Source of the DNA: Alternaria dauci
Taxonomy: Eukaryota > Ascomycota > Dothideomycetes > Pleosporales > Pleosporaceae
DNA: 64,000 nt
Assembly: GCF_042100115.1 (NCBI RefSeq)
Contig: NC_091276.1
Coordinates: forward strand, 2,046,001 to 2,110,000
Direction of reading: 5' to 3'
Position numbers and translations under genes: made by a program. Below the pieces are notes generated by a model. That model ran no database searches and was not told where the DNA came from. It saw only the letters and a program-made list of their open reading frames with translations. Shown here in pieces: positions 53,340 to 64,000 of this stretch. Positions within the stretch are counted from its first letter, which is position 1. Each line of letters starts with the position of its first letter.

Positions 53340-55926
53340 ATGCCATACAAGCTCCGGCCCGAGGCCAAGTTGAAGAGACCTATACGTTATGAGCAGTCGG
53401 ACGGACTAGATCGCGGTGATCCACCAGGACCAAGGTCTGAGAACCAAGACTCAGTCATCGGTTCAGATGGGTCTTTGCTCCCAGAGAGTTTGACTGCAAA
53501 CCCCAGCGCACTTGACCCTTCCTCTGTCACCACAGGCGCGCCTCACCCCTCACAAGACCCACCGCTGGAGAAGGACACGTCTGAATTCTCCTGCGCCGCA
53601 AGTCCGAACACAAGTGATCCCCCGGGCCCCCCAGAATCTCAAAAGATGGCCAACGTCAAGTATGTTAAGGGACCCAGTCGTGAGGATGCTCCGCCAGAGA
53701 GCAAACGCGCGAGGCGCTCCAACAAGACCGCCAAGCGCGTTGCGACACCTCTGGTGGATGAGCCTTCGCCTGCCTTTTCCGCATCCAGACCATCAGCATT
53801 CCCCTCACTGACTGGTAATGCCCCGCCACTACCGTCGGCTGCCACACAGTTCACCAAGCATGGTCTGAGAGAGCTTGTGGAGGCTATGGACAATGGAGAC
53901 GATGAACGCGCACAAAAGATCAGACACCAGTTCGCAGCCAAATATGAGGCGGGCACAAGTTCCTGGTACAGTGAATTGAAACGGGTATGGCCTACCGGAG
54001 ACACACTTCCCATAGTACGTCGATTCCAAATACACACATCTATCACGATACTAATGATGTAGATCGTCTTTGAAGATCTTTGGCCGTCGATACGCCAGGA
54101 AATCATCGAACGGATCCTGGACGACTTTGCGGAAAGAACATACCCCTCACGCTTTTACCCAGTTTGCCGCATCCTGGATATCACCAAGGAGAGATTGGAC
54201 GCTATCTTGGCCGAGAACGCCAGAGTCTGGACGGACGACGAAATTCCAGTATATTTCAGAATCTACAGGAAGCGGTATCCCACCGCCATCATCGACCCCG
54301 ACGAGCCTTCGCCTCAGAGTGTTATCGAAGCAATTGCATTCCTGATGCAAAATAATCTTCCGGGTAGTTTGTTGGGCGAATGGCAGACAGTGCCGGCAGT
54401 CGAGGTATTCCACAACCCAGATATATTTCACCTCCCCACCAAGAAAGTTAGTAATGAATTGTAGAAGTCAGTGGAGTTGAATACGGGCTACATAGCAAAA
54501 TCGATAGAGCCTGCTGTTCCTGCTCGTCCTGCCCATCAGTCCAAGCGTGAGCATCCTGATACGATTTCGTCTCAGAAGGCTTTTGAACTGTTGTGGCGTA
54601 TCGAACAGGATGCTCTGGAGCGAGCCATCCGAAAACAGCGATGCGACAAGAAGCAGCCGCAGCCACGATGCCGTACTTGCGGAAAGACAGGCCACACTTA
54701 CTGGGAACTCGATAAGAACGGAGTGCACGCGGTGAGTACTCTCATTCCCAGGGCTGATACGAGAGAGCCGGAAAGGGTACCTTTTCCGACACGAACATTC
54801 ATCTCGTTAGAGCCGAGCCCCTCCATAATGTCGAGCTATACAAGAAGACAGCTAACACCGTCACAAGTGCCCTCGGCGTCGACAAGAAGTTGCCCAACAC
54901 AACGCAGAACTCGAGATCCTCCGCGCGCAAGCATCCGCTGAAATCAAAGCCTTCAAGGAACGAGACCTCGCTAAGAAAGATACCGCTAAAAACGGTTCAC
55001 AGGCAAGACCCAGACCCATAGACGCCGCCCCATACCTAGAAGCCTGGCAAGCGAACAGAGCAAGCACAAATACGGGCGCCCATCTCCAGCAACCCACAGC
55101 TTTACATGAAGACGGTCGAACCAGGTATATCAACCAGCTACAGATGAACAATCGATCGCATCCAGGGTGGGTGCGAAACAGATACGCAAACCGCTGGTCA
55201 ACGCCCGCGGCTGAAATGTCAACTCCACATGTGGCTGGCAGGCCGATGAATCCACCTGACCGACCACTAAGACCACAAACCACAAACACGTCCGCAAACT
55301 CTCCCCTATGGCCTAATTCCACCTACTTGGCTCAGCAGCAGGGCATCAGTCTTCAAAAACAACCTGCTACACCCCAGGTATCCAAGAGACGCGGCCCGTA
55401 CAAGAAGCAAGAGAGGAAAGAGCGGCAGAGTAACAGTACGCCGGTGAACAGAGTAGTGGGCAGAGGCGGTATGGTCTTTCTGAGTGGTTCGAAACAAGTG
55501 GAGGATGGGACAGCGTTGCAGAAATCGGGCAAAGGTGCAGACGCGACGGTTGAGACGGGATTGATAACACCGCCGCCACAGCAGCAGCAGCAGCAGCAGC
55601 GGTTGTCAATACCTTCGTCGACTTTGACATACAAGGCCAGAGAGACACTTACGGTGCAGAGGAATGCGGGTGTGAGTAGGGAGGCAGGAGAGCTGCAGCA
55701 TCCTACTATATCACCAGTAATGCGAGTATCGGAGACAACTGCGGTATCTGCAATGGACGGCAACAGGGCCAGTGCTACGGTACTGCCTCCATACCCGTAT
55801 CAGGTTTTTCCTGCACAAAAGCCGAGAGGCGCGCGTTCGTTGAAGGAGATGGCAAAAGCGGCCTTGGAGCGACAACAAGTCCATGGAGGGAAGGACAAGG
55901 TACCGACCGTGGATAAAGCACCGTGA
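53340..55926 (+). CDS. Uncharacterised nuclear-type protein with a zinc-knuckle-like motif
   Basis: Four exons: 53340-54014, 54063-54404, 54465-54731 and 54868-55926, giving 780 aa. The N-terminal 160 residues are disordered. A folded central part includes VFEDLWPSIRQEIIERILDD and RILDITKERLDAILAENARV. After it comes CRTCGKTGHTYWEL, then HACPRRRQ, a C-x2-C-x4-H-x12-C arrangement completed by splicing. The tail is basic and low complexity, with RRGPYKKQERKE as a possible nuclear signal and a Q7 tract. I recognise no full-length family. The third intron is clear (GTGAGT, CTAAC, AAG). The second intron (GTATTC to GTAG) is the least certain join. Confidence 0.65.
55579..55599. repeat. (CAG)7 coding repeat
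   Basis: Seven CAG codons encode the glutamine tract of the zinc-knuckle-like protein. Length variation between strains is likely. Confidence 0.9.
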
Positions 55927-56246
55927 TCGAGGAAAGGGGAATAATCCTGAATCTAGTCCCGCACCAAGAGTGCATTAGTAGCGTATTACTAAGGTTTCGT
56001 GAACCTCTGCTCTACCACAAGATCTAATATTAGTACTGCCAATACCAAGCGTTCCCAGTGTTTATCGTGAACAATGGCCTCTGAGTGCAGAATGTGTATC
56101 ACATTGGTTGAAGTGTGTGTAAAGTGTGAATGTTTTCATTCTTGATCCAAGTGGGTATAATGCGTCCTCCATCGTTTCCAAGAGCCTAAAAGCCTCCTAC
56201 AACTCCCTATCATCACCTCATCCACTATATTTCACGTAGCCTTCAA
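55927..56246. other. Convergent 3' flanks
   Basis: 3' flanks of the zinc-knuckle-like gene and the phospholipase gene. Nothing else was recognised. Confidence 0.45.
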
Positions 56247-58762
56247 TTAAGTGAACTGATCCCCATGCTCACTATCGCCTCCAACACGACGGCCAGCTAT
56301 CCTGCCCTGGCTCAACTTCCACCGCCATCGTCGTTCCCGCTCTTCCTTCTCTCTCTGCTCTCTTTGCGCTTTCTTGCGTTCGTACACAGCGCGAACGGTG
56401 CGCTTAGTGCGTTCAGCGCCTTCGCTGTAGTTGGCGCGAGCGAGGTTGACGACACTGTCGATTTGCTCGGGGGTGTAGACAAAGTTCCACGTTGACATGA
56501 AGTCGCTGACCTTTGGGTCGACGCCGGGCACTTTGGGGTTGGCAAGGAAGGGGAAGTAGATGACAGTGATGCCAGACGCGGGGTGCATGAGTTCCCAGTC
56601 TTCGTCCACTTGCTTCGCTATAGGGTGCTCGGAATCGGAGGTGCGTTCTTCAGTAGTGCCGACCCAGATGTTGCAGTAGCTTAAATCCTTGCCCTTCCTG
56701 CTGCCTGTCTTGTCTTCAGTACTCTTATCTTTGGCTTCTTCGAGCTTTTCTTGGGCTTGCTGCTCGGATTTTGCTTGGGCGCGGTCGAGATCTTTCTGCA
56801 AGTCTTCCATGGATTCGTCCTCTGGGGGCCACCCTGCACCGACAGGCCAGCCCTTGATGCCACGCTGGCGAGCGTAACCATCCGCTACCTTTAGCCAGTT
56901 GTCAGTCTTGACATCGGCTGAGGCATCAAAGGCGACGAGAATGTCAACGTTGCGTCCAGGCCGAAGAAGCGGGTAGATGGGTAGGTTGTTCGACATTCCT
57001 GCGTCCATGAACTGAAAGTTCTTTTGTTCGAAGATGCTCTCAGGGCATGATGCAGGTAGGAATTCGCGCATGCCGAGGGCGTAGTTGGGCATAGCGGCGG
57101 GGTCGATAGGGTGGACTTTGACAAGATCATCGTCGCGCTCGGAGATCATGGCGTCGATGCTGCCGCCGAGACCAGTGAGACTGCGCATGAGAGGTCGAAT
57201 TTCGCGATAGTAGTGCGAGAGGGTTGCACAGAAGGCAGATCCCCAGATGCCCATCAGCAAGGGCACGCGCACTTCGGGCAAAGCCAGGCCATTGTCCCGC
57301 CAGACCGTGCGTCCGTTTTCGAATCGACGACCCATTGCCCAGGTAGGTATGCCAGCTGAGATCTCCTCGCACCACATCTCGTATGGTGTGAATTCAAACC
57401 ATTGGAACCAAGCGTCCTTCCTCGCCTTTGCTTCAGCAGCGATGACATCTGTGTCTGTTTGTTCGGCCAATGGGATCTCGTGTCGTACTGCCGTGTAGAT
57501 GGGCAGGGGATGTGAGCCGTCGTCGGTGAATCGTCGCTGGTTCGATACCTTGAAGTCGTACTCGCTAACAGAAAGCTCGCCTTTGGGTACAAGCAGACGA
57601 GCGGCGAGCAAGGCGCCGTAGATGTCCACCAGCCCAAAGTCGGCATCCGGGATGCCCTTGGCCTTCTCCACAAGCCCGCTCAATAGGTATTTGTTGGTTG
57701 GCGCGCTGACGAGCAGTTCGAGGGCATCGGGCGGAAAGGCAATGTGCACGCCGAGGCGGTTCTTGAGATGTCTGATCATGCGGGCATGACTGCGCTGGGT
57801 GAGATCTGAGTAGTAGAGAGTCTGTAGCCAGCAGCTGCCACTGACACCTGCCGTGTAGGTGACGCAGTCAAAGAGGCCGTGTTCTTTCGACGAGAGGTAC
57901 GATGATGTTCCTGCCACGAGCGCTCGCAGACCTCCACCAGAACCGCACATGGCAATGACGGGCACATCATCGGGGTGTATCTGGGCTTCTGGGATGTCGA
58001 GGTATCGCGCAAGTGCAGCCTTTGTGAACTGCGCCCTTTTCTGCAGAAATGCTTTCTCTTCGTCGCACAGCTCGTTTGAGACCCTCACCGAGGCATCCCA
58101 TATGATCTCTGGATTGATCTCGGGGTCGTTGGCTTGGTACCAGATCTCCTCGGCAAGAGAGCCCGGCGCCATGGAGAGTTCATTCTGGAGTTTGCGAATG
58201 AAACCAGGCAGGACCTTGACCCAATTGGGCACAATGTAGTCGATGATGGTATCGCCGAGCTTCGAGGGGGAAGGCGACGTCGGAAACTTGGCCGTGATGG
58301 TCTGCCAGGCGGACTGGCCTTGGCCGGCGTCCTCTTCCTCTCCGCTGTAGCCCTTGGCAACACGTTTCTGCGATGGCGGATCTTGCTGGCCCGACTTCTC
58401 TGCATCGTCCTTGTTTACCTGCCTCTCTGCGTCGCCCACTGATGTGGTTTCCGTTTGCTTGTCGTCGCTGCCGCCGAGAACGTACCGCTTGAGGGAGGGG
58501 GCGTCCAGATGGATGGGACGGAGGAGGGGGATTTGCGACGATTCCGACGAGAGATAGAAGGTCGCAGCAGTTGCGAGGAGGCATGGAGGGCCATATCGCA
58601 GGCCGAGGGCAGCGGCTTTGGATCGGTGGGAGAGCGGAGGCTTCGTGTGTAGGCTTGTGCTATTAGCAGGGCGATGTAATGCCGTGATATCCTAGCTCAC
58701 CCGCGACGCGTCCCCCGCAGCCAGAGCCGGCCCAGATTGCGCGTGTTCCTGTAGCCTGCCAT
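56247..58762 (-). CDS. Cytosolic-PLA2-like phospholipase with mitochondrial-type N-terminus
   Basis: Two exons: 58762-58701 (62 nt) and 58653-56247, giving 822 aa. The 47-nt intron has GTGAGC, branch GCTAAT and an ACAAG end. Splicing yields MAGYRNTRNLGRLWLRGTRR then LHTKPPLSHRSKAAALGLRY, a good mitochondrial presequence, followed by a short hydrophobic stretch. The catalytic domain has MCGSGGGLRAL (oxyanion loop), the nucleophile Ser about 292 in AGVSGSCW and the dyad Asp about 571 in FMDAGMSNNLPI. A Lys/Glu-rich insertion lies between Asp and the last strands. It should cleave acyl chains from phospholipids. The same architecture is known for fungal PlaA enzymes of mitochondria. Confidence 0.88.
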
Positions 58763-60525
58763 GCGCAACTTGTGGGCAAAAAGAAGCAATTGTTTGTGAT
58801 GATGAGGCTGTCCGAGTCGGGCGCATGTGAAAATGCGAAAAGCCCACCTGGGCTCATGGAAATGCGTTAAGCATGACGGAGCATACAACCTGCTTCGGAC
58901 GCCCGCTAACTTCCGCCGAAAACTGCTTGTGGCATGACGCGACATCGAATGACCGCCCGCACACGTCTGCCAAGCCATGCAGGAACACTGAACCCAGCGC
59001 CAATCACCTCTTGTCTCCACCATCCACAAAATGCAGACATTGTCGTTTCTGAGCATCTCCACTGTGCAGTCGCAATCGTGACCGGCCTAAGCTCGTCTTA
59101 CTTCGCTGTATGTTGTGTTTCTTTACTGCAGAAAGAGGATCAAAGAAGAGATCGATCGTTAGCTCAAGGTTCACTTCAGTGTCGATGAGCATCACCAATG
59201 TCGCCATGACGAAGACAAATCTAATCCAGAGGAAGGCCATGCTACCCAACCGACAGGCAACAAGACTTCCGGAACCATGTCGTCGCGTGGAGTCGTAGTT
59301 CATGTTACAGCCCACATGTTTGTCACTAGTCGACTTGCCATTCTCAGCAAGCACTTTGCAATGCCTAAGTAGTAGATCAAGAGTCGACAACTACTTTCCC
59401 ATAGCAACGGCAATGAAAGACTGTTACGTTCGAGCCTTGGATCGTAATGTAGCCAGACACAGCCCAGGAGTCTACAACAGACAAAAAGTGGCCCTGCGCA
59501 AATCGAGCAACTTCGACATCACCTGGGTAGCCTTGAGGATGTGACGGAAGACGAGAAACCAGTCGGAATACCACCTAGCCCTGACCCCTTTGACTGCTTT
59601 ATTCCCTATCATGCCAAATAAGGGTTGAACCCAATTCCGCGAGGTGTTCGGTTGTATCTAGCCTAGGCGTTGATGTTCAGCTACATCTCCAACCAAACAC
59701 GTGGACTGCAGTAACTGGCGGAATGCAGTTTCAGCTCTGCTTTTGGTTTGCTTATTGGGCATTGCTTCTTCGAAATTGCTTCTTGTCCACGCTCTTCACA
59801 GGTCTCAATTTCGACATGGTCCTGCTTTACGACCAACAAGTCCACCTGGGCAACCTTCAGTTTGACAAGACTTTCGTTGTTCCAAGGAAAGCCAGAACAT
59901 ACGAATGCACCTTTCACATACGGAAAGCGAAACTGTTCCAGGGTCTGCCTATCTAGTTAGTTTACTGAATCCCAATTGTATATTGCTGTATAATCTACCT
60001 TTGTACCTGCATGCGCCACGGTGATGTTCCAAATACTAAGGCGCATACGCGTCGTCGAAACTTGGGTGATACACAGACAGCGGGTTCGCCGTGACAGGCA
60101 GCGCTGATTGGCGCATCCTACCCGCCGCGAGGAACGTCATTTGATGCTACGAGAGATCGGAGGTAGCGCTGCTGCAGCGCAAATTCTGGATCTGGTAGCC
60201 GTATCTCATGTTCAAACACAGTGAGTATGTGGAGTGCGTGGTTCATCGCAGAGTGAATCGTATCGAGATGATGATCTACGTGGGACCCTGGTGGATCTTA
60301 GCGTTGCCTCCGCGACAGCTCTCCGCAAGCATCCCCTCACACATCATTCAATACCAGGGTAGAGCATTGCCTAATTCGTTATCCTTTCGTTGGTACCATT
60401 ATTTGCCGTACCTTGATGATCGTTTCATTCTTATTCACCCGCTTTATATAATTGAGGTCGCCCTCGCCGCCGTTCACGCGTACACGTAGGCCTCAAGGCA
60501 GTCGCGCATCGGCCCAGCAGTCGCC
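58763..60525. other. Long intergenic region, nothing recognised
   Basis: About 1.7 kb upstream of both the phospholipase and exo70. Frames at 58697-59390 (minus) and 59723-60489 (plus) are short, overlapping and match no family. No RNA gene pattern was seen. Confidence 0.45.
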
Positions 60526-62450
60526 ATGGTCGCCCCCCGCAAAGCTGCACTCCTCGAGGAGAGCGCGGAAGTCGAAGTGCTCTTCGCAAACATGGAGAAA
60601 ATGAAGACCCTCACCAAGAAGATCCAGGGCTCCGTCAACAGACTAGACGCGAGCGGAAAGGCAGTCCAGGAAGCAATCGGCCCAATCTACGGCAACACCC
60701 AGAAGCTTCAGATAGCAAACACCAACGTCGATCGCATAATAGACGCGATTGAACGACTCCGAGCCCCACGAGAAGAGAGTGCAAAGGAAGAGAGGATTAT
60801 TCGTGCGGGGCCTGGACGAGGAGATCTCGACGGCTACATTGCTTCCCTGGACCGCACCAACATGAGCCTTGCAGATCTCAAGCGCACCAACCTCCGCTCC
60901 AACGAACAAGCCGTTGCAGAGCTCAGTGGGCTCTTGAAAATGGGCAACAAGCAGTTGGAGGACGTGTTCCGCAGCATATTGCAGGATAGCGCCCGAGAGA
61001 AGGTCCAGGCATTGGAATTTGTCGCGAAGCGTACGCCATTCATGTCCTATGACTAGGGAGATACTAACACGGCACAGAAAATCCGTTCCCTCGCATGCCC
61101 CAAGATAAGCTCCAGAGCCTACGCAGCATCAACTCGCATATCTCCAAATCATCCGCCCAACTCTCGCAGATCGATATCGCGCAAACCCCTACACGCCGAA
61201 TATACGCAGACGTCCGCGGCGAATACCTAGAAAGCACACTGAGGAGTCTCATGCAGGCGACAATAACCACAGCCCGGAAGGTGCAGGCAGATGCGCTGTA
61301 CAAGAAGGGTACTAATGGTATCGGGACATACGTACAAGCGATAGAGGGTCTGTTCGTGGCAGAGTTTGATAACTTGAACTACGTCTTTGACAGGGAGGAG
61401 TGGAGCGACGTCTACGAGGCAACATGCCAGGTCCCTCTGCAGGACTTTACGAAAACGCTGCGGGAATTGAACGGGCATATCCAGAAGAACCTGTTGACAG
61501 ACTGCTTCCTTGGATTTGAGATTTGCGGCATGGTCCGGACGCTGTCGATGCGACTCCAGAAGCAGACGGGAGCGCTGAAAGATCAGATTTACGACAGCGT
61601 GAAGCCGGTCCGCGAGACATCGAAAATGTCATTGAGCAAGATGCTGGAGGATACGAGGTCGAAAACACAGGCTCTCATCGCCGTTCCTATCGATGGCGGC
61701 CCCGTCGACATTACAACGCAGACGATGCGGCGCCTGCAAGAGATGACCAATTACCTGGAACCTCTTGCATCAATACTTGCATCTTTGGGCGAGGGCGGCT
61801 GGAACTCTGGGACGGCTAATAACTCCTCTACGGCTCTGGACGTGGGGCCGGACGGCGTAAAGCTGTTTGGGTCATATGCGGCTGATACCGTGGACACACT
61901 ACTGCAGAATTTGATTGGAAAAGCAAAGATGCTGTTGAAGGGCAAGAATTTACAGGGCATCTTCATGGCAAACAATGTCGCCATCGTCACGCGCATCATT
62001 CGCTCTTCGGAACTGGCGCCCCTAATGGAGGACTACTCCAAGAAGCTTGCAGATTGGCGGAAGCAAGGCACAGCCATGTACCTTGAAGCGTGGCGTGAGC
62101 CGTCCGGATATCTACTGGATGTGCAGTACACGAACCGTACCAAGGAGCGCCCAACATCAGGCGGTGCAGATTCAGCAACGATTGTGAAGTCTCTCAGCTC
62201 GAAAGACAAGGACGCGATCAAAGAAAAGTTTAAGAACTTCAACACAAGCTTCGACGACCTTGTCACACGGCACAAGTCGTACGCAATGGAGCCCGAAGTG
62301 CGGAACCAGCTTTCCAAGGAGGTACAAAACATCATCGAGCCCCTGTACAACAGGTTCTACGACCGGTACCGGGAGATTGACAAGGGAAAGGGCAAGTACG
62401 TCAAATACGACAAGGTCGAGTTGAACAGGGCATTGGCGAGCTTTGCGTAG
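60526..62450 (+). CDS. exo70: Exocyst subunit Exo70
   Basis: Two exons: 60526-61030 and 61078-62450, giving 625 aa. The 47-nt intron (GTACGC, ACTAAC branch, CACAG) joins EFVAK to QNPFPRMPQDK, which restores the conserved region. The N-terminal coiled coil (about 10-90) is followed by the long helical-bundle rod. The C-terminal domain ends in EPLYNRFYDRYREID and a basic KGKGKYVKYDK stretch, the part that binds PI(4,5)P2 at the plasma membrane in yeast. Exo70 tethers secretory vesicles to growth sites such as the hyphal tip. Confidence 0.93.
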
Positions 62451-63400
62451 CGGAGTGCGATGACTGCGGCGTTTGTTTGGAGTTGTTTGCTTGGGACATG
62501 CGCAAAATACCCTTTGATTTGCATAGATAAGACGACGAGCTGGATATGGGGGGGTATACATAGGGGGACGATGTAATTGGGTAGGTGTCGGGTCTCGCAT
62601 CCCGTGTACTGTGGTGCCACGCTGCAGCAGCGTGAGAGTCAGGGTCGGGTTGGGGGCGAGGCGGCGGTGTCGAGGTCATGGCGGATGCTCATAATGAAGC
62701 AGCGGCCGCTTAATGTCTGCTGGGTAGGTAGTAACGCGCTGCTCGTGCCTTCTAATTAGCCACACGTGACACTGCCTGTTTGGGAAGCACGGTTCGCGAC
62801 TGCCTCTTGCAGGCGTGCACAAGAGCACAAAACATACAGCAAGGCGAAAGGTGTCAACTGCATCCCTCCTACACTCTCCCCCGCCGGCCTTTGTCTCCAA
62901 CCTGACGTGTGTTGTTCCCAGTGATAGTCCGCACCGGCACGCTGCTAGTGGTGACGCGGGGATTTTTGGTCTAGTGCCCATTGCTTCGGCGTTGCTCCAA
63001 TCGCGCCCATCCCTGTGCGGACCCCTTTCCTACCCAGCGACCGGACGGCACCACGACTTCCCTTCCCAACGTCGCAGCCTCCGGACAACCACGCCATTTT
63101 CTTAGCAGCCCACGGCACCACCTCAATTCATTGCTTTGAGTGCATCACTCACTCGAGAGCATAACTACCGCCCACTGGTACGCCGCCCTTCCTCCCACCT
63201 CTGTTTCACTTTATTTCTCCAGATCCTGGCTTGGGTCGCGTTGTTACATTTGTCTAGCAGCAGCCACGCCAGCCAGCACCACCGCCAGCACCACCACCAC
63301 GGCCTGCATGCATTGAGAGCCTCCGCTGACATCGCTTCCCCATCTACAGAAGCCCCCCACTTGACGGCCCATTGCCTGCGTTTACTACACTATTTACACC
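62451..63400. promoter_or_regulatory. Upstream region and leader of the septin gene
   Basis: 3' flank of exo70, then promoter and a C-rich leader with a CACCAC-rich tract near 63274-63300, ending at the septin ATG. Short frames here are random-looking. Confidence 0.4.
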
Positions 63401-64000
63401 ATGGGTAAGGAGCTTGCCCCGACCCCCGTCTCGCGACATCAACGACTACGCCTGAGCTACAAGACTATTGGCACCTCAGGCACACATAGACACACAGTAG
63501 TCAAACGGCAAAGTGTAGCAGGCCCAATGCAGTTCTGCACTGGTTGCTGCTTCCGCGCCTGACGGCCTTGTGCTCTCTCTCACTCACTTGCCGGCCCCTG
63601 GCTAACGCATCTCTTTAGAATCCGGTGCTACCTCTCCCGCGCCGCCTACCCGTGCGTCCCCATCGCCCCCAGCGTCTTCCAGCGGATTTGGAATGGATCA
63701 AACAATGTCGATGTCTAACGGCTCCTCTCCAGCGGTCCACACCATCACGGCAAAGAACCCCAAGGCCGCAGCTGCCATGGCAAACGACATGAACATTGTG
63801 CGCAGGAAGCTCACGGGCTACGTCGGTTTTGCGAACCTGCCCAACCAGTGGCACCGCAAGAGTGTGCGCAAAGGGTTCAACTTCAACGTCATGGTCGTCG
63901 GTACGTGTACCCCTCGCCCACTCTTGTCAATCGGAGCTAACGTGTCATCTCAGGCGAGTCTGGACTCGGAAAGTCGACCCTCGTGAACACGCTCTTCAAC
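63401..64000 (+). CDS. Septin, CDC3/AspB type (5' part, cut by the window end)
   Basis: Exons seen: 63401-63404 (ATGG only), 63619-63900 and 63954 to the window end. The first coding exon is just four bases, followed by a 214-nt intron (GTAAGG to TTTAG). The N-terminus is Ser/Pro-rich. Then come [20 protein letters not shown] and the P-loop GESGLGKST with NTLFN, the start of the septin GTPase domain. Septins assemble into filaments and rings at septa and polarity sites. The [20 protein letters not shown] stretch is what suggests the CDC3/AspB group; the rest of the gene is outside the window. Confidence 0.88.

Noticed and set aside
52993..53373. 126-codon open frame before the zinc-knuckle-like gene
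   Set aside because: It overlaps that gene's start in another frame and shows no family resemblance.
59004..59390. 128-codon minus-strand frame with a hydrophobic stretch
   Set aside because: It is isolated, with no splice or promoter context and no recognisable domain.

Overview
The window is nuclear DNA of a filamentous ascomycete, most likely a dothideomycete of the Pleosporales type. The gene set (septin, Exo70, Fis1, Spc24, RBR and RING ligases, a lignostilbene-type dioxygenase, a GH32 enzyme, a siderophore-type transporter), introns of about 45-85 nt with GTRNGT donors and CTAAC branch sites, and compact spacing all point that way. The lineage call is an inference from style and protein families. 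All exon coordinates were derived by reading the sequence by hand: splice motifs, preserved frame and resemblance to known families.

Layout. 0-2.3 kb: no gene seen. 2.3-6.4 kb: RING-H2 ligase (-), Fis1 (-) and Spc24 (+). 6.4-16.1 kb: accessory-looking and gene-poor, with a decayed HET-domain gene, a small secreted beta/gamma-crystallin-like protein, a 27-bp minisatellite and several broken or orphan membrane-protein-like reading frames. 16.1-21.5 kb: orphan membrane protein, FMP32-like protein, peroxisomal enoyl-CoA isomerase, PET100 and a TACO1/YebC protein; three of these serve mitochondrial complex IV biogenesis. 21.7-27.9 kb: the giant HEAT protein Laa1/HEATR5. 28.8-39.3 kb: siderophore-type MFS transporter, Zn2Cys6 regulator, aldehyde dehydrogenase, SnoaL-like protein and carotenoid/lignostilbene oxygenase, a plausible aromatic or stilbene catabolic cluster. 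39.9-46.7 kb: RBR ligase, LSH/DDM1 remodeler and GNAT acetyltransferase. 47.0-47.25 kb: a tRNA-Pro gene. 48.6-64 kb: GH32 enzyme, a phosphatase-like protein with an altered P-loop, a zinc-knuckle-like nuclear protein, a mitochondrial-type cPLA2, Exo70 and the 5' end of a CDC3/AspB-type septin.

The outstanding observation is the tRNA-Pro(AGG) gene at 47040-47231. Its 5' half is split by two inserts of 51 and 52 nt. Both begin GTAAGT, carry CTAAC 10-11 nt before the end and finish in CAG, so they look exactly like spliceosomal introns of this genome. Removing both, plus a conventional 17-nt tRNA intron after position 37, rebuilds a perfect 72-nt tRNA-Pro with a 7/7 acceptor stem. A T7 Pol III terminator follows. 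I know of mRNA-type introns in U6 snRNA and rRNA genes of some fungi, but of no established case inside a tRNA gene.
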